Source: Musa acuminata AAA Group
Lineage: Eukaryota > Streptophyta > Magnoliopsida > Zingiberales > Musaceae
Length of the DNA stretch: 64,000 nucleotides
Direction of reading: 5' to 3'
NCBI RefSeq assembly: GCF_036884655.1
Contig: NC_088342.1
Location: 10,411,501 to 10,475,500, forward strand
This document shows positions 46,995 through 61,079 of the stretch, one piece after another. Positions within the stretch are counted from its first letter, which is position 1; each line of letters begins with the position of its first letter. The position numbers were made by a program, and so were the translations under genes. Under the pieces are notes generated by a model. That model did not search any database, was not told where the DNA came from, and saw only the letters and a list, made by a program, of their open reading frames with translations.

Positions 46995-49900
46995 ATGGAT
47001 CAACAGCAGCAGATTGCCGCAATTCTCGGGGCGGCGGAATCGGGGCCCTTCGAGTCGCTCATAGGCCAGTTGATGTCGGCCTCCAACGAGCAGCGCACCC
47101 ACGCGGAGTCCCTCTTCAACCTCTGCCGCGACCACCACCCCGACGCCCTCGCCCTCAAGCTTGTCTCCGTCCTCCACTCCTCCCCCTCCCCCGACCTCCG
47201 AGCCATGTCCGCTGTCCTCCTCCGCAAGCTCCTCACCCACCGCGGCAGCGGCGACGCCGACTCCCCCCTCTGGCCCCGCCTCTCCCCATCCTCCCACTCC
47301 TCCCTCAAGTCCCACCTCCTCTCCGTCCTCCACCGCGAGCCCGACCGCTCCATCGCCAAGAAGGTCGCCGACACCATCTCCGCCCTCGCCGTCTTTCTCC
47401 TCCCCGATGCCGACTGGCCCGACCTGCTCCCCTTCCTCTTTCACGCCGTGTCCTCCCCCGAGTCCACCACCCGCCTCCAGGAGTCTGCCCTTCTCGTCTT
47501 CGCCCAGATCGCCTACGTCCTCGCCGACGATGCCTCGTTTATCGGCCCCCACCTCCCCACCCTCCACTCTCTCCTTCTTGCCGCCTTATCCCACCCTTCG
47601 TCCCCCGATGTCCGTGTTGCCGCCCTCTCTGCAGCTGTCAACCTCGTTACCTCCCTCGAGTCTGCCGCCGATCGCAACCGTCTCGCGGATCTCCTACCCG
47701 CCATGATGCGCACGCTCACCGAGTCCCTGAACTCCGGGCAGGAGGCCGCCGCTCAGGAAGCCCTTGAGCTCCTTGTGGAGCTTGCCGGAGCCGAGCCACG
47801 GTTCCTCCGCCGCCAGCTTGCTGATGTCGTTGGTGCCATGCTGCAGATCGCTGAGGCCGATGGGCTTGAGGAGGGCACGCGCCACCTGGCGATTGAATTT
47901 GTTATCACCCTTGCGGAGGCCAGGGAGCGTGCTCCCGGGATGATGCGGAAGCTCCCCCAGTTCGTCAGCAGGCTCTTTGCTGTGCTCATGAAGATGCTGC
48001 TAGATATTGAGGATGAACCTGCCTGGCACACTGCCGAGGTTCAGGATGAGGATGCAGGGGAGACTAGTAACTATGGCATGGCCCAGGAGTGCCTCGACCG
48101 TCTTGCCATTGCTGTTGGTGGAAATACAATTGTTCCAGTTGCATCTGAGCTGCTACCAGCCTACCTGGCCGCTCCTGAGTGGCAGAAACACCATGCAGCT
48201 CTCATCACTCTTGCTCAGATCGCTGAAGGCTGCTCAAAAGTACTCTGATCTTTAACTACTTTATCATCGATTTGACAAAAAGATAGGATTTGTTGTCATC
48301 ATAATTGGAGTTTCTTTAAGATGGTGTAAGTGTAGTATTACTAGCATAAATGTTGTTTATTATATTCTGTTTGCATTCTCTTCACGTACAGGTGATGTTA
48401 AAAAACCTGGAGCAGGTGGTGACTATGGTCCTAAGCTCATTTCAAGATCCCCATCCTCGAGTTCGCTGGGCGGCAATTAATGCTGTTGGACAGTTGTCAA
48501 CGGATTTGGGGCCGGATTTGCAAGTTCAGTATCACCAGAGTGTGCTCCCAGCATTGGCATCAGCAATGGATGATTTCCAGAATCCTCGTGTGCAGGCAAG
48601 TGGTCTAGAGAGGATTAATAGTTGTTATTTATGATTTTGTGTTGTCTAACTACAGATATAGATGGACTAATCCAAATCACTCTTTTTAGTTAAGAAGGTG
48701 TTGTCTGTTGTAGAAATGATGAAGAATTTGTAGATTCTATGATAAGTTCTTATGATATTTGTCATATTGTTTTGCAGCTGACCTTTGGATGAGTTTTATT
48801 AATTCAAGATAATTCCAACTGATTCCTTTCAACAAGACTGATGAATTCAATTTGTGAACTTAGCTTTGCCAGCTTATGTAAACTGATTATTCTTGTCTGA
48901 ACTAACAACAAACCTTTTATACTTTTATTGGATAGCTACGGGCCATTGTAAGGCTTACATCAGCTTGTGAGTGCCCCGAAGCATCCAGTTAGACACAAGT
49001 ATGATCACTATTTGAATAAGAAAAGTAACAGAGTGCAACGAGTCCTGAGTGATGATCACGTAGCTTATGGAACAACATGTTTTTTTGTGTATCCTTGAAA
49101 CTCTATTTGGTTTGCAAAAATCAGCTTAATATGAGGATTTTCTATGTGGTTCTGTTTAACTCCTAATATCTGGTTTATGTTTTGCCTGCATGGTTTTATT
49201 TGTTAGTTCTTTTGACCATCTTTAAATTTGGTTAATCAATTAGACGCATAGCAGAATATATGTTACATGATAGAGATTATTATGACATTAATCTAAAAGG
49301 TGTCCTGTGCCACTCATTGGTTGAATATAGTGAGTGGAAAATCCTAGTTAAGAATTTCTTGTTTGTCTTCTCTTTTTTATTTTTTGTTTGGACTATAAAT
49401 CCTGTAGAAATGGACAATGTCTTACTTAAATTGCCAGATAATTTCAAGGGAAGTAAGATGTTGTAACTGTAATAGGTTGAGAAGTTGGCTCATTCCTTTT
49501 CTTTTACACTTAAGCAATTTTTCATGTGTTTTGGCTCCTTAAATTTGTCATTCATTGTGTGTTTCTTTATATGTAATGTACATGCTTCTTGAAAATATAC
49601 TTGAATTCAAAATATCCTGGGTCATCCTTTCTCAAATGGTATTGATTGATTCCTCAGGCACATGCAGCTTCGGCAGTTTTGAATTTCTGCGAGAACTGCA
49701 CTCCTGATATCTTGACACCTTATCTAGATGGGATTGTTGGCAAGTTACTTGTGTTGTTGCAGGTATAGCTTCAAAATTTGCATTGATCTAGTAAACTATC
49801 AATATGTCCTTGCTCAGCTTTGGGGTTAGAACTTAAAGATAATCATGAACTTTGTAATTGTTTTATTCAGAATGGGAAGCAGATGGTTCAAGAAGGAGCT

Positions 49901-52900
49901 TTAACAGCTTTGGCTTCAGTGGCAGATTCATCACAAGTACTTGTTTAAAACCATCTTTGTTAAACTGTTTGTCAAATGTGCTATTGACCAGAGAGTTTCT
50001 GACAAAAAATTGAACTGCAGGAACATTTCCAGAAGTATTATGATGCTGTTATGCCATATCTCAAGGTTATTTTAATGAATGCTACTAACAAGTCAAATCG
50101 GATGCTTCGTGCGAAATCGATGGAGTGCATAAGTTTGGTTGGAATGGCAGTGGGCAAGGATAAGTTCAGGGATGATGCTAAACAGGTGAAATCACTTTTT
50201 CAAAATTTTTTTATGTATCACCTGTGGTACATATTTGACAAGTCTCTTATGTAAATAAAGGCAGAGGATTATACAGATTGCTCTTTTATGTTATCTTCTA
50301 TTTGTTGAGTTGTTTACATGCTACTATTTTATGTGAGCTTCAGATTCACAGTCCAACAATTTGTTTTCTTTTTGATATATCTTACTGGTACTTCAAGTTT
50401 ATTAAGTTCTCTAGTTTTAAATTTTACATGAATCTTGTTCATGGTTGTTGTAGCATGTTAAAAATGAGATTCCGTTTTTATTTTTAAAATTTTGATGAAA
50501 TTTAAGATATTAGACCTTCTTGTGTTGAGTATGGTGACAGAATGAGGTCTTTAGCCTTTAATAATGCCTTTAGCTGAAATTACAGCATGAACTTTGAGAG
50601 TTATGGTATTAACTAGTAGGTACAGGTTTCTGTTTAAGTACTGGGAGTTCCAAGTAGTTTGTTGCTTTTTGAAACCTCATTAGTACCGACGAGTGACTAA
50701 TTATTAGGCTGTCAATAACAACTTCTTGAGCTTCCTCTTTTTTCTTTGAAGAGTTAGTCTTTGTATTTTTGGGAAGTTCATGAAGAGTGTGGTTGTCTCT
50801 CTGTAGTTTGTACTGAACTATTTTTGCTTATGATGTTATTGTTTATTAGGCTTAACAGTCATAATTTTACTGTTATCATGTGCCAGGTTATGGAGGTTCT
50901 TATGGCATTACAAGGATCACAGATGGAGACAGATGACCCTACTATAAGCTACATGCTTCAGGTGTATTTTAGCTCCCATGGCTTAATATGCAAGACAAAT
51001 GATATTTCCAATGTAATCATAATATGCAAGACAAATGATGTTTCCAATGTAATCATTCTTGTTCTTTAATAGGCCTGGGCCAGGTTATGCAAATGCTTAG
51101 GACAGGATTTTCTGCCATACATGAGTGTTGTTATGCCTCCATTGCTTCAGTCTGCTCAGCTGAAACCAGATGTCACTATTACTTCAGCAGATTCTGATGA
51201 TGATATAGAAGATTCAGATGATGAAAGGTTTGTTTCTTGGTGCAAAATATAAAAAGAAAACAAATCATATTTCTTTCTGCTTGTTCATTGAGCTGGTCTG
51301 GTCAAAATGTTGACTGTAATATTTAAGATTGTCATGAACATATGCTATGATGTTTCTTACTTCTGCATTTGTATTCAGTGTTGAAACCATCACTCTTGGA
51401 GATAAAAGGATAGGTATTCGGACTAGTGTCTTGGAGGAGAAAGCCACAGCCTGTAACATGCTTTGTTGCTATGCTGATGAGCTAAAGGAGGGCTTTTATC
51501 CATGGATCGATCAGGTTGGTTATGACCATTGCCATACTTTTTGATAATGGAATTGACTTGCCTCTAGGGGAACTAATGCTATATAATGCAAACTAAATTC
51601 AGGTGGCTCCTACATTGGTACCTCTTCTTAAATTTTATTTCCATGAAGAAGTGAGGAAGGCTGCTGTTGCAGGTATCTATTTTTTTTTTCTTCATTTTTT
51701 TATTACATTCTGCGTATTGATGGTTTGGTTTATTTCTGCTTATCCATAGCCATGCCGGAACTACTTCGATCGGCAAAACTAGCAGTTGAAAAGGGGCAAT
51801 CTCAAGGCCGTGATGAATCATATGTTAAGCAGTTAGCAGATTATATAATTCCAGCTCTAGTTGAAGCATTGCAAAAGGTTATTCGTGCTATCTGATGGAA
51901 TGATGTTATTTGTCTTATGACATGTGAGGTTATTGATCTATCGGCATCATCTTTTTGCAGGAACCAGAAACAGAAATCTGTGCAAGCATGCTGGATTCAC
52001 TTAACGAGTGCATGCAGGTATATCCTTGTCTTAAGGTTGCTTTATTGTAATTTCCTTTTAGAAGGAACACTAGGCCCAGAAGGTGATCCACATATGGAAG
52101 TAAGTTAAATGAACCATTCAGACACACTTAGTCACACAAAGCCCATAAGAGCCAACAATAAGGAAGAAAACACAAAGCCCAGCTTGCATGCATGGGGATC
52201 AAACCTCGACCTTTCATGAGGAAAATAAATGTTTTACCATCCAAGACAAGGGATCATGCAGTTTTTTTTTGGTATCCTAGATTATGATAATTTATCATCT
52301 CCTTGTGTTGCTACAGATAAAAATGTAAACCAGTCCTAATTGTTGGTTGCAACTTCTATGTTTGTTTTTTGCAGCTTGCTGGGTTGCTTCTTAGTGAAAA
52401 CCAGGTCAGAAGCATAGTTGACCAAATAAAACATGTGATAACAGCTAGTGCGGCTAGGAAAAAGGAAAGGGCAGAACGAACAAAGGCAGAAGACTTTGAT
52501 GCAGAGGAAGAGGAAATGCTTAAGGAGGAAAATGAGGAGGAGGAAGAAGTGTTTGATCAGGTTAATAATGACTTGATACAGAATTATACTGGATTTTTGT
52601 AAAATTGTTTTGTTTTAAATGTGTTTTAATGCAACAGTAGTTACTTTGTGAAATCAAATCTTGCCCATTTTTTATCTGCCCTGGTTATTGCATTTCAGGT
52701 TGGGGATTGCCTAGGAACTTTGATCAAGACCTTCAAGGCTTCTTTCAATCCATTCTTTGATGAGCTATCTTTATACATAACTCCGATGCTGGTAAACTCT
52801 CCAAAGCTTTCTGTATGTTCAGCATATTGTATAAGATGTTTGGATATTGCATACCTTTAGTCATCTACTGTATTTTATGGAACTTCTGGATACCTATGTT

Positions 52901-55900
52901 CTTCAGCTATGTTAACATTTTTTTGTTGATGTTAAAGGCTTTTGAAAAACATTTTATTATTATAAGCATGGCATCCAGAAGTTATGCAAAGTAGATTTCA
53001 ATTGGACTTGGTTTGGCACAGTTATGTAGTTCTGCCTACTCAGCAGTTGTGACAATCAGCAGATAATGAAAACACAATGAAGCATGTAAAAGATTTAAAA
53101 AAGAACTAACAATACAACAAACAATAAGATGAAGAGGAAGAGAATCAGGGTCTGTGTCCTGCATCTTTTTCTTTTTGAAGGACTTCGTAATCTGTGCTTG
53201 TCTCAGACAAATGCTCCGCTAACAATGGCTTCCCTTGTACATCAAATCCTAAACTATCATAAGAGTGACAATGTAGTAACTTAAATGTTTCTTTGATGTT
53301 GGAATCTTAAAATGGACTGTTATTAGTGATTAGAAATCAAGTCATCAATCTATAGATTGTGGAATCCACAAATGAGCTAATTCACTCCCAAGTATGTATG
53401 ATTTTTTTTCTTCATATTGTGTGCAATTTGAGTAAGTGGATTCACAAATTAGACACTTCCAATTTTCTTATTTGTTTAATTTTTATGCAACTTTCAACCT
53501 AGGTCTCCTACTTTTTGACCCCCATGGTTGGATGACTGTTAACAAATATTCACAATTGCATTATTATATTTTTCATAGTTTCATGCTAATGGAACATGGC
53601 TAGTATTTTATCCATGCATATTGGAGTTCATCTGGAATTGCATTTAGAAGCTTTCATATATCTAGTATTTTATCCATGCATATCAGAGTTGTTCGTCTGG
53701 AATTGTATTTAAAAGCTTTCTTGCTATAATTACCAAGCTCTTTTTGCTCTGTCTTATGATCGTGTTGTGATATGAATTGAAAATAGTAGATTCTGCTTTT
53801 TAATAGTTAAATTCATCTTCATGAAACTTTCTCTATGGCATGGTTATGCATTGTCTTTTGCATACAGGGCAAGGATAAAACAGCTGAGGAGAGGAGGATT
53901 GCCATTTGCATTTTTGATGATGTCGCAGAACAATGCCAGGAAGCAGCTCTGAAGTATTTTTCTTTTCAATCAGCGGATTATTTTAGTAATTGTGCTTAGT
54001 ATCTGTGTGTTCATATTATCTGTTTCTTTTTGACAGGTATTATGACACCTATCTTCCTTTCCTATTAGAAGCATGCAATGATGAGAATGCAGATGTTAGG
54101 CAGGTTTGGGTTCATTCTTCCCTTTGATCCATCTTATATACCTAGTGTGTACTTTTTGTTTAACTGGGATACATACTCATAATTACCACCATCATGAGAT
54201 TACGGTTGTTAGTTATAAGTTCTTGTTTTTGATTTTTCAGGCTGCTGTTTATGGAGTTGGTGTTTGTGCTGAATTTGGTTCTTCTGTGTTTCGGCCTCTT
54301 GTCGGAGGTAGCTTAATGTGAATTATGTTATTCACATAGAAGTTCACGTCTTTGGTGATCCCTCATGTTTATTTGTGCAATGTTTTCTTCCTCTATGTAG
54401 AGGCCTTGTCGAGGTTGGATAATGTGATTAGACATCCTGATGCATTGCACCCAGACAATGTGATGGCATATGACAATGCAGTTTCTGCTCTTGGCAAAAT
54501 ATGTCAGTTCCATCGTGATGGTATTGATGCAGCTAAGGTAGCTTTGTGTGCTCTCTTATTTTTGTCCTATATAGTTGTATCTTATAATCTATTAAAAGCT
54601 TATATATTGCATAAACGGTATTGGTAGTTGATGGCAACGGTATTATTAGCTAGAGAGATCATAGTGTCTCTCTCTCTCTCTCTCTCTTCTCATTCTATAA
54701 CGGTGAATTTCTTAATCTCTAATGTTTTCTCATTGTATAATTTTTAATCGGTCTATCTGAATGAGGTATTTTTGTAGCCAACTCTAAATATTTGTCCAAT
54801 TATATTAACAGCTCTATGAGCTTGAACTATTTATACTGTTGTCCTCAGATTTTTCATTAGTTGCAAGACATCTTTTTGTTTGTCAATTTCCTCCAAATCT
54901 TTGTATGGTTTGCAATTGAAGTATAATCCATGTCAAAGTAATGCTACAGTGGTCAATTGTGATTTACTTGTTTAATTTGATTGCTAAAAAGTGAGTTATC
55001 TAGGTTGGCAGGGGAAATTAGATAGGATTATTTCAAGATGATTTATTTTATCACAGGTCATCCGAGTTAAAGCCCATTGATCTGATTGATTTTACCTTCG
55101 TTAACTCTAAAGCCTTTGATTTAAATCAACTTAACCCTCCTTAACTCTGAACCGGAAACAGCTTAAGAAAAGGCAAACTATCATTTCTTGGGTAATTCTA
55201 CATTATGGTTCCACAAATTTATTAAAATCTTATATATTTAAATGTCAAAATTTGTCAAATGATGGCGGTTTGCATGGATATTCTTGGATTCCTTGTTAAT
55301 CTTCTGTTATTGCATAATTGAGATGATTGTGTTTCTGTTTGAGCAAAATGAGACTTGCTGTACTATTTTGTTTTAGTGCCCTTTGGAAGTCATTTTGATA
55401 CTCAAATTTCGACTTGCTGGGCTATTTATTGTACATGGAAGTTATTTGGATCCTCAAGTGCACCCATAAATCATGTTGGATGGATATCTATTCATGAGGA
55501 CTCATCAATCTCTCTAAAGATCAATTCTATATGTTACTGATGATTTGACATTGAAATTTTGCCTTTTTATTTATAAATCTTATAAAAACTTCTAATACTT
55601 TAAGTTCCACAACATAAAAAATATTATCTACTTATAATATGTTAAAATTTTATTTTATTCATCTGTGTTTCTCCTTTTTCTTTCCATATTGGACACTTCC
55701 GATGCACATCAGAATTTGATAGTGTTTTCATGCAGCCTTGCTTCTGGTGTACCATTCTTGAAATTCGTGTGCTTTTGTTTTCTAACTTAATTGTTGTGTT
55801 TTAGTTCTTATTGTAAGGTCATTTTGTCGGTCAACTTTCTATTTGCACTGGATATCATTCTGCTCCTATTTTTTTGTTATTGTACTTATCTTTAATTTAG

Positions 55901-57204
55901 TATGTCAAAGGAAATTGTCAGATTATTCCTGAGGCTGCAATCAGGTGTATTAGAATATTATTTTGCACTGGATATCATTGTACACTGCCTGTATGTACTT
56001 TTCTCATTGCCACACTTGTTGGACTTTCATGAATGCAATGCAAACTGACGACATTTCTCGATGTTAATACTGCTATATATTTGGATTTGATAGGTTTTTC
56101 CTGCTTGGTTAAGCTGCTTACCGATTAAAAATGATTTAATTGAGGCCAAAATTGTTCATGAACAGCTTTGCTCAATGCTTGAAAGGTAACTCCCTGATTT
56201 GTGTGACTGGAAATTAGAATATTTGATCCATCATAGCTTCTAATTCATTTTTTGGTTTGGTATTACACTGAATATTAACCATGAATTCTCTCCACAGATC
56301 GGATAGGGAGCTCTTAGGACCAAACAACCAGAATATTCCTAAAATAGTTTCTGTATTTGCCGAGGTGAGCTATTAGTTTCCCCCCTTTCATTTCTGTGGT
56401 AAAGTGATTTATATTCTCCCACTAGTTCTAAAATATAATTGTGAAGCGATTGTTATCAATGGCATTATGAAGCTCAACCTAGTATGCTTTTATCATGACA
56501 GAAACTTTATTGATAGTCAAATTTTATCCTGTCTTCCGTCTAGTAGCAGTACGGGGTTATGCACAGTGTTTTTAGCATCACAGAACCTTTGATGATACAA
56601 AAATTTTAACCCATTTTCATGTTGGGTAGTGGTATGAAGTTTTTCTGCTGTGCTTGTAGCATGATTGAGCCTTCATTGGTACTCCAAAAATCTTTTGATC
56701 TTTGTCGAAGTTGCAGTGTTTACCAGGATGATTTTACATGATACCTAGGACGTTAACCTTAATCTGAAATAGATTTATTTTAGCTAGGAGAGAAATGCAT
56801 ACTCTTTTTGTAAAATTTAATGATTTTACATGTCCTTGGCTACTTGCTGTCGGCTGTTGCACTTGAATACCTTCCTAGCCCTATCAATAGTAACAAAATG
56901 TCAGATTGGTTTTTCGGCAATAGCTATTTTGCCATGTAGTCTTTTGGATACCGTCTGATGGTTGTACTACTTTTAGCGGCAATTTGATGTTTGTTTGATT
57001 GTCACCTGAGATAGTGAATTCTTTTGTTTTTTCGTCTAGGTTTTGTGTGCAGGAAATGATCTGGCCACAGAACAAACTGTTAGCCGGATGATCAGTCTCT
57101 TGAGGCAGATTCAACAGACATTGCCACCGTCTGTCCTCGCCTCAACCTGGTCTACGTTGCAGCCTCAGCAGCAACTCGCGCTGCAGTCTATACTATCTTC
57201 GTAA
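46995..57204 (+). CDS. Importin-5/KPNB3-type karyopherin beta (IMB3/KETCH1 family)
   Basis: Twenty exons: 46995-48239, 48392-48595, 49658-49762, 49871-49936, 50021-50185, 50887-50961, 51073-51227, 51379-51514, 51603-51672, 51750-51877, 51961-52017, 52375-52560, 52699-52791, 53868-53953, 54037-54103, 54241-54307, 54401-54537, 56094-56185, 56298-56364 and 57040-57204. The frame closes to 1121 residues, close to the family's 1110-1120. It is an all-HEAT-repeat nuclear import receptor regulated by RanGTP. Arabidopsis KETCH1 carries HYL1 and ribosomal proteins. N-terminal HEAT repeats are in exon 1, acidic loops at residues about 657-672 ([15 protein letters not shown]) and 841-864, and the conserved C-terminal [18 protein letters not shown] is present. 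Intron 2 has a GC-AG donor (CAG|gcaagt). Confidence 0.96.
50985..51056. repeat. 36-bp tandem duplication in importin intron 6
   Basis: aatatgcaagacaaatgata and aatatgcaagacaaatgatg start at 50985 and 51021 and run on as near-identical 36-bp copies, ending close to the acceptor of exon 7. Confidence 0.9.
53600..53722. repeat. 62-bp tandem duplication in importin intron 13
   Basis: ctagtattttatccatgcat occurs at 53600 and 53662. The copies continue through a tctggaattg and agctttc segment with a few differences. Confidence 0.85.
54667..54687. repeat. (CT)n tract in importin intron 17
   Basis: About 21 bp of CT repeat within the longest late intron (54538-56093). Confidence 0.9.
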
Positions 57205-58119
57205 CCCTTCCGGTGTCGCCACTGGGGAACCTGTTCTTTCTTATGGTTTGTGTGCCTTCCTACTTTACATCATTATTGCTTTTGGTTATCATTCTTTATG
57301 TCTATTCATCAAGTTGAATCAAGTGTGAGGGCATTGTTCGATCGAGTTTTATTTAAGTTTCAAGAGAATTTTGCAATTTTGGTGGGGTGATGTATAAAAT
57401 CAACAGCTGGAATACATGTTTGTCATCTGAGGTGTACATTGTGAAGGGTGAAGAAAGATTCTCTTCTGTTGAATCTTACCGGTTATAGTGGAAGGATTGG
57501 TCAAAACGGTCTGCTGCAGTTATAATGATTGTAATGTTCATGGAGTAATTGATTTCTGGTCAAGTGTCATGATGCCGGTCTTTTTGGTGATGGTTAGTGT
57601 GATCCCTGTAATGTTCTCTCATCGCAGTCTCTTGGAATTATTCTCACCATTGATGAGTAGCTCTACTCTAGTGCTTGCGTTTCCTTGACTTATTGATCCC
57701 TTTGGTCTCTGCCCTAATATTGCAGATGTGTTAGGATTTCTGTTCTATCATGCGCATGAAATTGAAAGAATAATTAATAATTACTACATTAAAAGTTTCA
57801 TCAAAAATATATAAAAGGCATCACAAGTCTCAAATAACAAAAATAAAAAAATGTTGAAATTGCTTTTATTATCTCAAGTTCACAATGCTATTGTCTGTAA
57901 AAACTTAAATCCTTGGATGAGATATGAGTTTTCTTTTTGTATAATAATTTTAATATCATACAATTTGTATTTTATTATCAAATAATATTGCCTTTGACTT
58001 CTGGAAGAATCCATCTCAATGTAATTAGCCAGGCTTACGTCATCTCGGCTCGAACCGGCCTGTTAAGCCGGCCTTTTTGACTCGCGGCCCAGAGTCTGAA
58101 GCCCTCGGTCGATGGCCCC
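57205..58119. other. Importin 3' region and RPS28 promoter
   Basis: 3' UTR to about 57750, then AT-rich sequence, then a GC-rich block from about 58030 with ggcccagag and other GGCCC-type words typical of ribosomal protein promoters. No gene is seen. Confidence 0.5.
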
Positions 58120-58127
58120 TATAAATA
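58120..58127 (+). promoter_or_regulatory. TATA box of RPS28
   Basis: TATAAATA in cccctataaataaaac, followed by a telo-box-like ctagggtt at about 58136. The probable leader exon ends at the donor CGTAG|gtgcgt (58212/58213). Confidence 0.7.
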
Positions 58128-59479
58128 AAACCTGACTAGGGTTGTTCTTGTTCTGCTTTCTCCCGCGGCCGCCTTCGCTTGCCCATCGCCCCCTACGCGA
58201 GAGAGATCGTAGGTGCGTGCGATTACTTCCGAGTCACCAGTTCTTTTTTCGCTTGTTATCGATTTATCAGTGGATGTTGTGATGTCCTGGTAGTTTGTAT
58301 TCTGTCATCCAGCAAAACTGATTGTCGGTTCTCTCAGTCTTCTATCGAATTTTTTCGATTTGTGGAGGACTTGTACGCCAATTAATTTCTTGTAGCGCAT
58401 GATTTGCATGTTTAGTTGGTTACGATGATCTGAGTTTTAAATAAGCTTCGAGTAAAGTGAGTTGTTTGTTTCTTGATATGATTTGCATCTTTAGTTGTTT
58501 ACTTCTTTGATGTTGTGGTCTAATGGGCAGTTGTGCTGTTGTTTGATATATACATGAATTTAGATCTCGATCTCGTACTGGTTGACCACTTAGAATCATT
58601 GGCTTGATATGCTTCATGCTTAAGTTAATCGAAGTGTCTGTAATTTTTCCCATGTAAGAAGAGGTTGGCGAAGAAACATCACTTGACAGTCTGTTTCAAG
58701 CACCTTAAAAAGAGAGCACACAGCTATTTGACTTAGTTTGGTTTTGGGTTAAACAGGATTAAGCTGGTGGTTATTGGTTTGATTACTCAAAGGGCTAATT
58801 TTACCTAATTAGAATAGTTAACCTGGATAATTACTTGTCCTGGAGAGCGGGTTAGAGTAGCTCACTCTTGTTTTCTTTGTTGATCTAATAATTGAGTTAG
58901 CCAGCTAGTTAAGTGACCAAACTAAAGAAAAGTAAGGCTATTTAACCGAGTTCCATGTTCTTTACAAATGATTAATTAAAACTTGTTTTCTTTGATTGAT
59001 CAGATCTCAAGCTCTTAACAGTTGGATGCACTCTAAGTAGACATAACTATGATGCCTTATTTAATTTTGTGCCACCTCCGCCGTGAGCCAAACGCACCCT
59101 CATCATAGGTCATATATTCTACTGAGTTAATTTTCATCACTAAACTAGTGGGTTTTAATTTATTTCATTCAGTACAGATTTCACTACTTCATCAAAATAT
59201 ATCATAGAGGTCATCGTATATACACTGTCAGAACAACTAGCACAAGGTTGGTGTTCTGCAAGTTGCCATGTAATATGAAACTTACATCACTTTCCATTTA
59301 TGGCAATGAGAAACTTGGTTGACACAAGTGCACTTCAAATGGTGGCACACTCTTCATGTTTCTTTTCTTGTAATTTGGTTTTCGTTGTCATGCCATTATT
59401 TGGTTCTTTGTTTTCTTTGGAAGTGGGAATTATGATGAGCACTCTTATCTGATTGCATTGCGTAACCGATATGAACAGC

Positions 59480-59677
59480 ATGGATACTCAAGCTAAGCTT
59501 GCAGTTGTGGTGAAGGTGATGGGCCGCACTGGATCTAGAGGTCAGGTTACCCAGGTTAGGGTTAAGTTTTTGGATGACCAAAACCGGCTGATCATGAGGA
59601 ACGTAAAGGGCCCCGTGAGGGAAGGTGATATCCTTACCCTTCTTGAATCTGAAAGGGAGGCTAGGAGATTGCGCTGA
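59480..59677 (+). CDS. RPS28: 40S ribosomal protein S28 (eS28)
   Basis: 65 residues, the normal eS28 length, in a single coding exon. The sequence [60 protein letters not shown] and ARRLR matches the family end to end. eS28 is an OB-fold protein near the mRNA exit of the 40S subunit. A 5' UTR intron is likely: leader exon about 58150-58212, intron about 58213-59478, acceptor gaacag|C just before ATGG. In-frame ATGs at 59453 and 59471 lie on the intron side of that acceptor, so the start is placed at 59480. A TATA box lies at 58120. Confidence 0.96.
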   Translation: MDTQAKLAVVVKVMGRTGSRGQVTQVRVKFLDDQNRLIMRNVKGPVREGDILTLLESEREARRLR

Positions 59678-61079
59678 TAATAGTAATTATTATTATGATA
59701 CTCTATGGTCTTTCTTGCCTACTTCAGCAGGCTATTTCTATTTGTCTACAAACTTGTATTATCGGCTCAGTGGGTTTTGTTCATTTTTTTTGTTGCATGG
59801 ATTGTGTTGAAAAATTGAGAAACTGCTCTATGTTCTATTTTGGTATGAACCCATAATATTTTAATTCGCTGTGGTGTTTGTGTCTGGTCTTAATTAATTG
59901 CATGTACTCACTCCATCAAAAATGTTTTCTCTTGGAATGAGCCGTGGATTGAGCATGGATGTCAATTTGTTCCTCTCAGATGAACATTTCAGCTCCTATG
60001 TTTTCTTTGAATTACTTAATGCTTCTGAAATCGCACCAACACCTTGAGCATGAACGTGATGTGTCTATATTATCCAGATTGATTCTTGCAACACTAGAAA
60101 CTCCAAATATAAAATCTAATATAGCCTCTCAAAATAATTGCATTTGTTCCTCATTTTTACTGGCTGGCATAGCTGGATTAAATCTACTATTATGGCTGTT
60201 AAAGTTGAAATATTGTTGCAGATAATGGTTTTAGTAAGATCTCTGCTTTAATTGGTAATGATTTGTTGTTGATTTTGCCAAATGCACTAATAGCTAGTGA
60301 AATATATGGATTTTGTTTAGGAGGCTATGTGGGAAAAAAAATCATCTGAACCACAACATTTGTATCATGCAATCACATGGTAAAAATTCAGACATTCAAA
60401 ATTGCATTTGCTTGTAACTTCACCTGCATTTATTTATTGTTTAAAGAATATATAGAGCCAAACACTACATGTATAAATTCATGTATACAAAGAATATACA
60501 TGAAAAACTAAAACAAAACTGATCACAAAAACCAAAGCATTTCAAAGATTCATCATCATCAGTGCCATACCTGAGACATCATCTCCACACACTCACTGCA
60601 ACCTTTAAATGTTCCATCTAGTTTATTTGATCTGATGATTGTCACCTCTTTTCTACTTATTGTTCTTATTGTAATGATAGGTAGATTTAGTACCATGTCC
60701 ACCTGGAATGCATTGTTGGCTTTAGGGAACATGTTTTACCATGAGAAATTTGGGGACTGCTGCCTTGAACTCTTCCATTTTCGATTCACTGCCATAGCAT
60801 TTTCATCATATCTGGGACTTTATATCCTATGACATTCTCATCATATCTGGGACTTTATATCCCTACTTGTCCATTGAGACCTTTACATGATTTCATGTGT
60901 GAATGCAATTTCTGCGGCTTAAATGTCTTCCCACATTGCCTGCGTGACAAATTTGCAACCAATTAAACCAATCATTAGTGAAATGGATTCGAGCATAAAG
61001 TAATTAATTACATTTGCACTTCCATCGAACCATGAGCAAGTGGTGATTTATAGTAACCGGATATTATGAAATCTCTATG
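59678..61079. other. RPS28 3' region and spacer
   Basis: 3' UTR to about 59880, then AT-rich sequence without a gene I can support. A 35-bp tandem duplication lies at 60798-60863 (tcatcatatctgggacttta twice). Confidence 0.5.

Noticed and set aside
46898..47767. Long overlapping plus and minus ORFs over importin exon 1 (289, 192 and 181 codons)
   Set aside because: Shadows of a GC-rich exon. Only the 46995 frame has HEAT-repeat protein sequence and continues through conserved exons.
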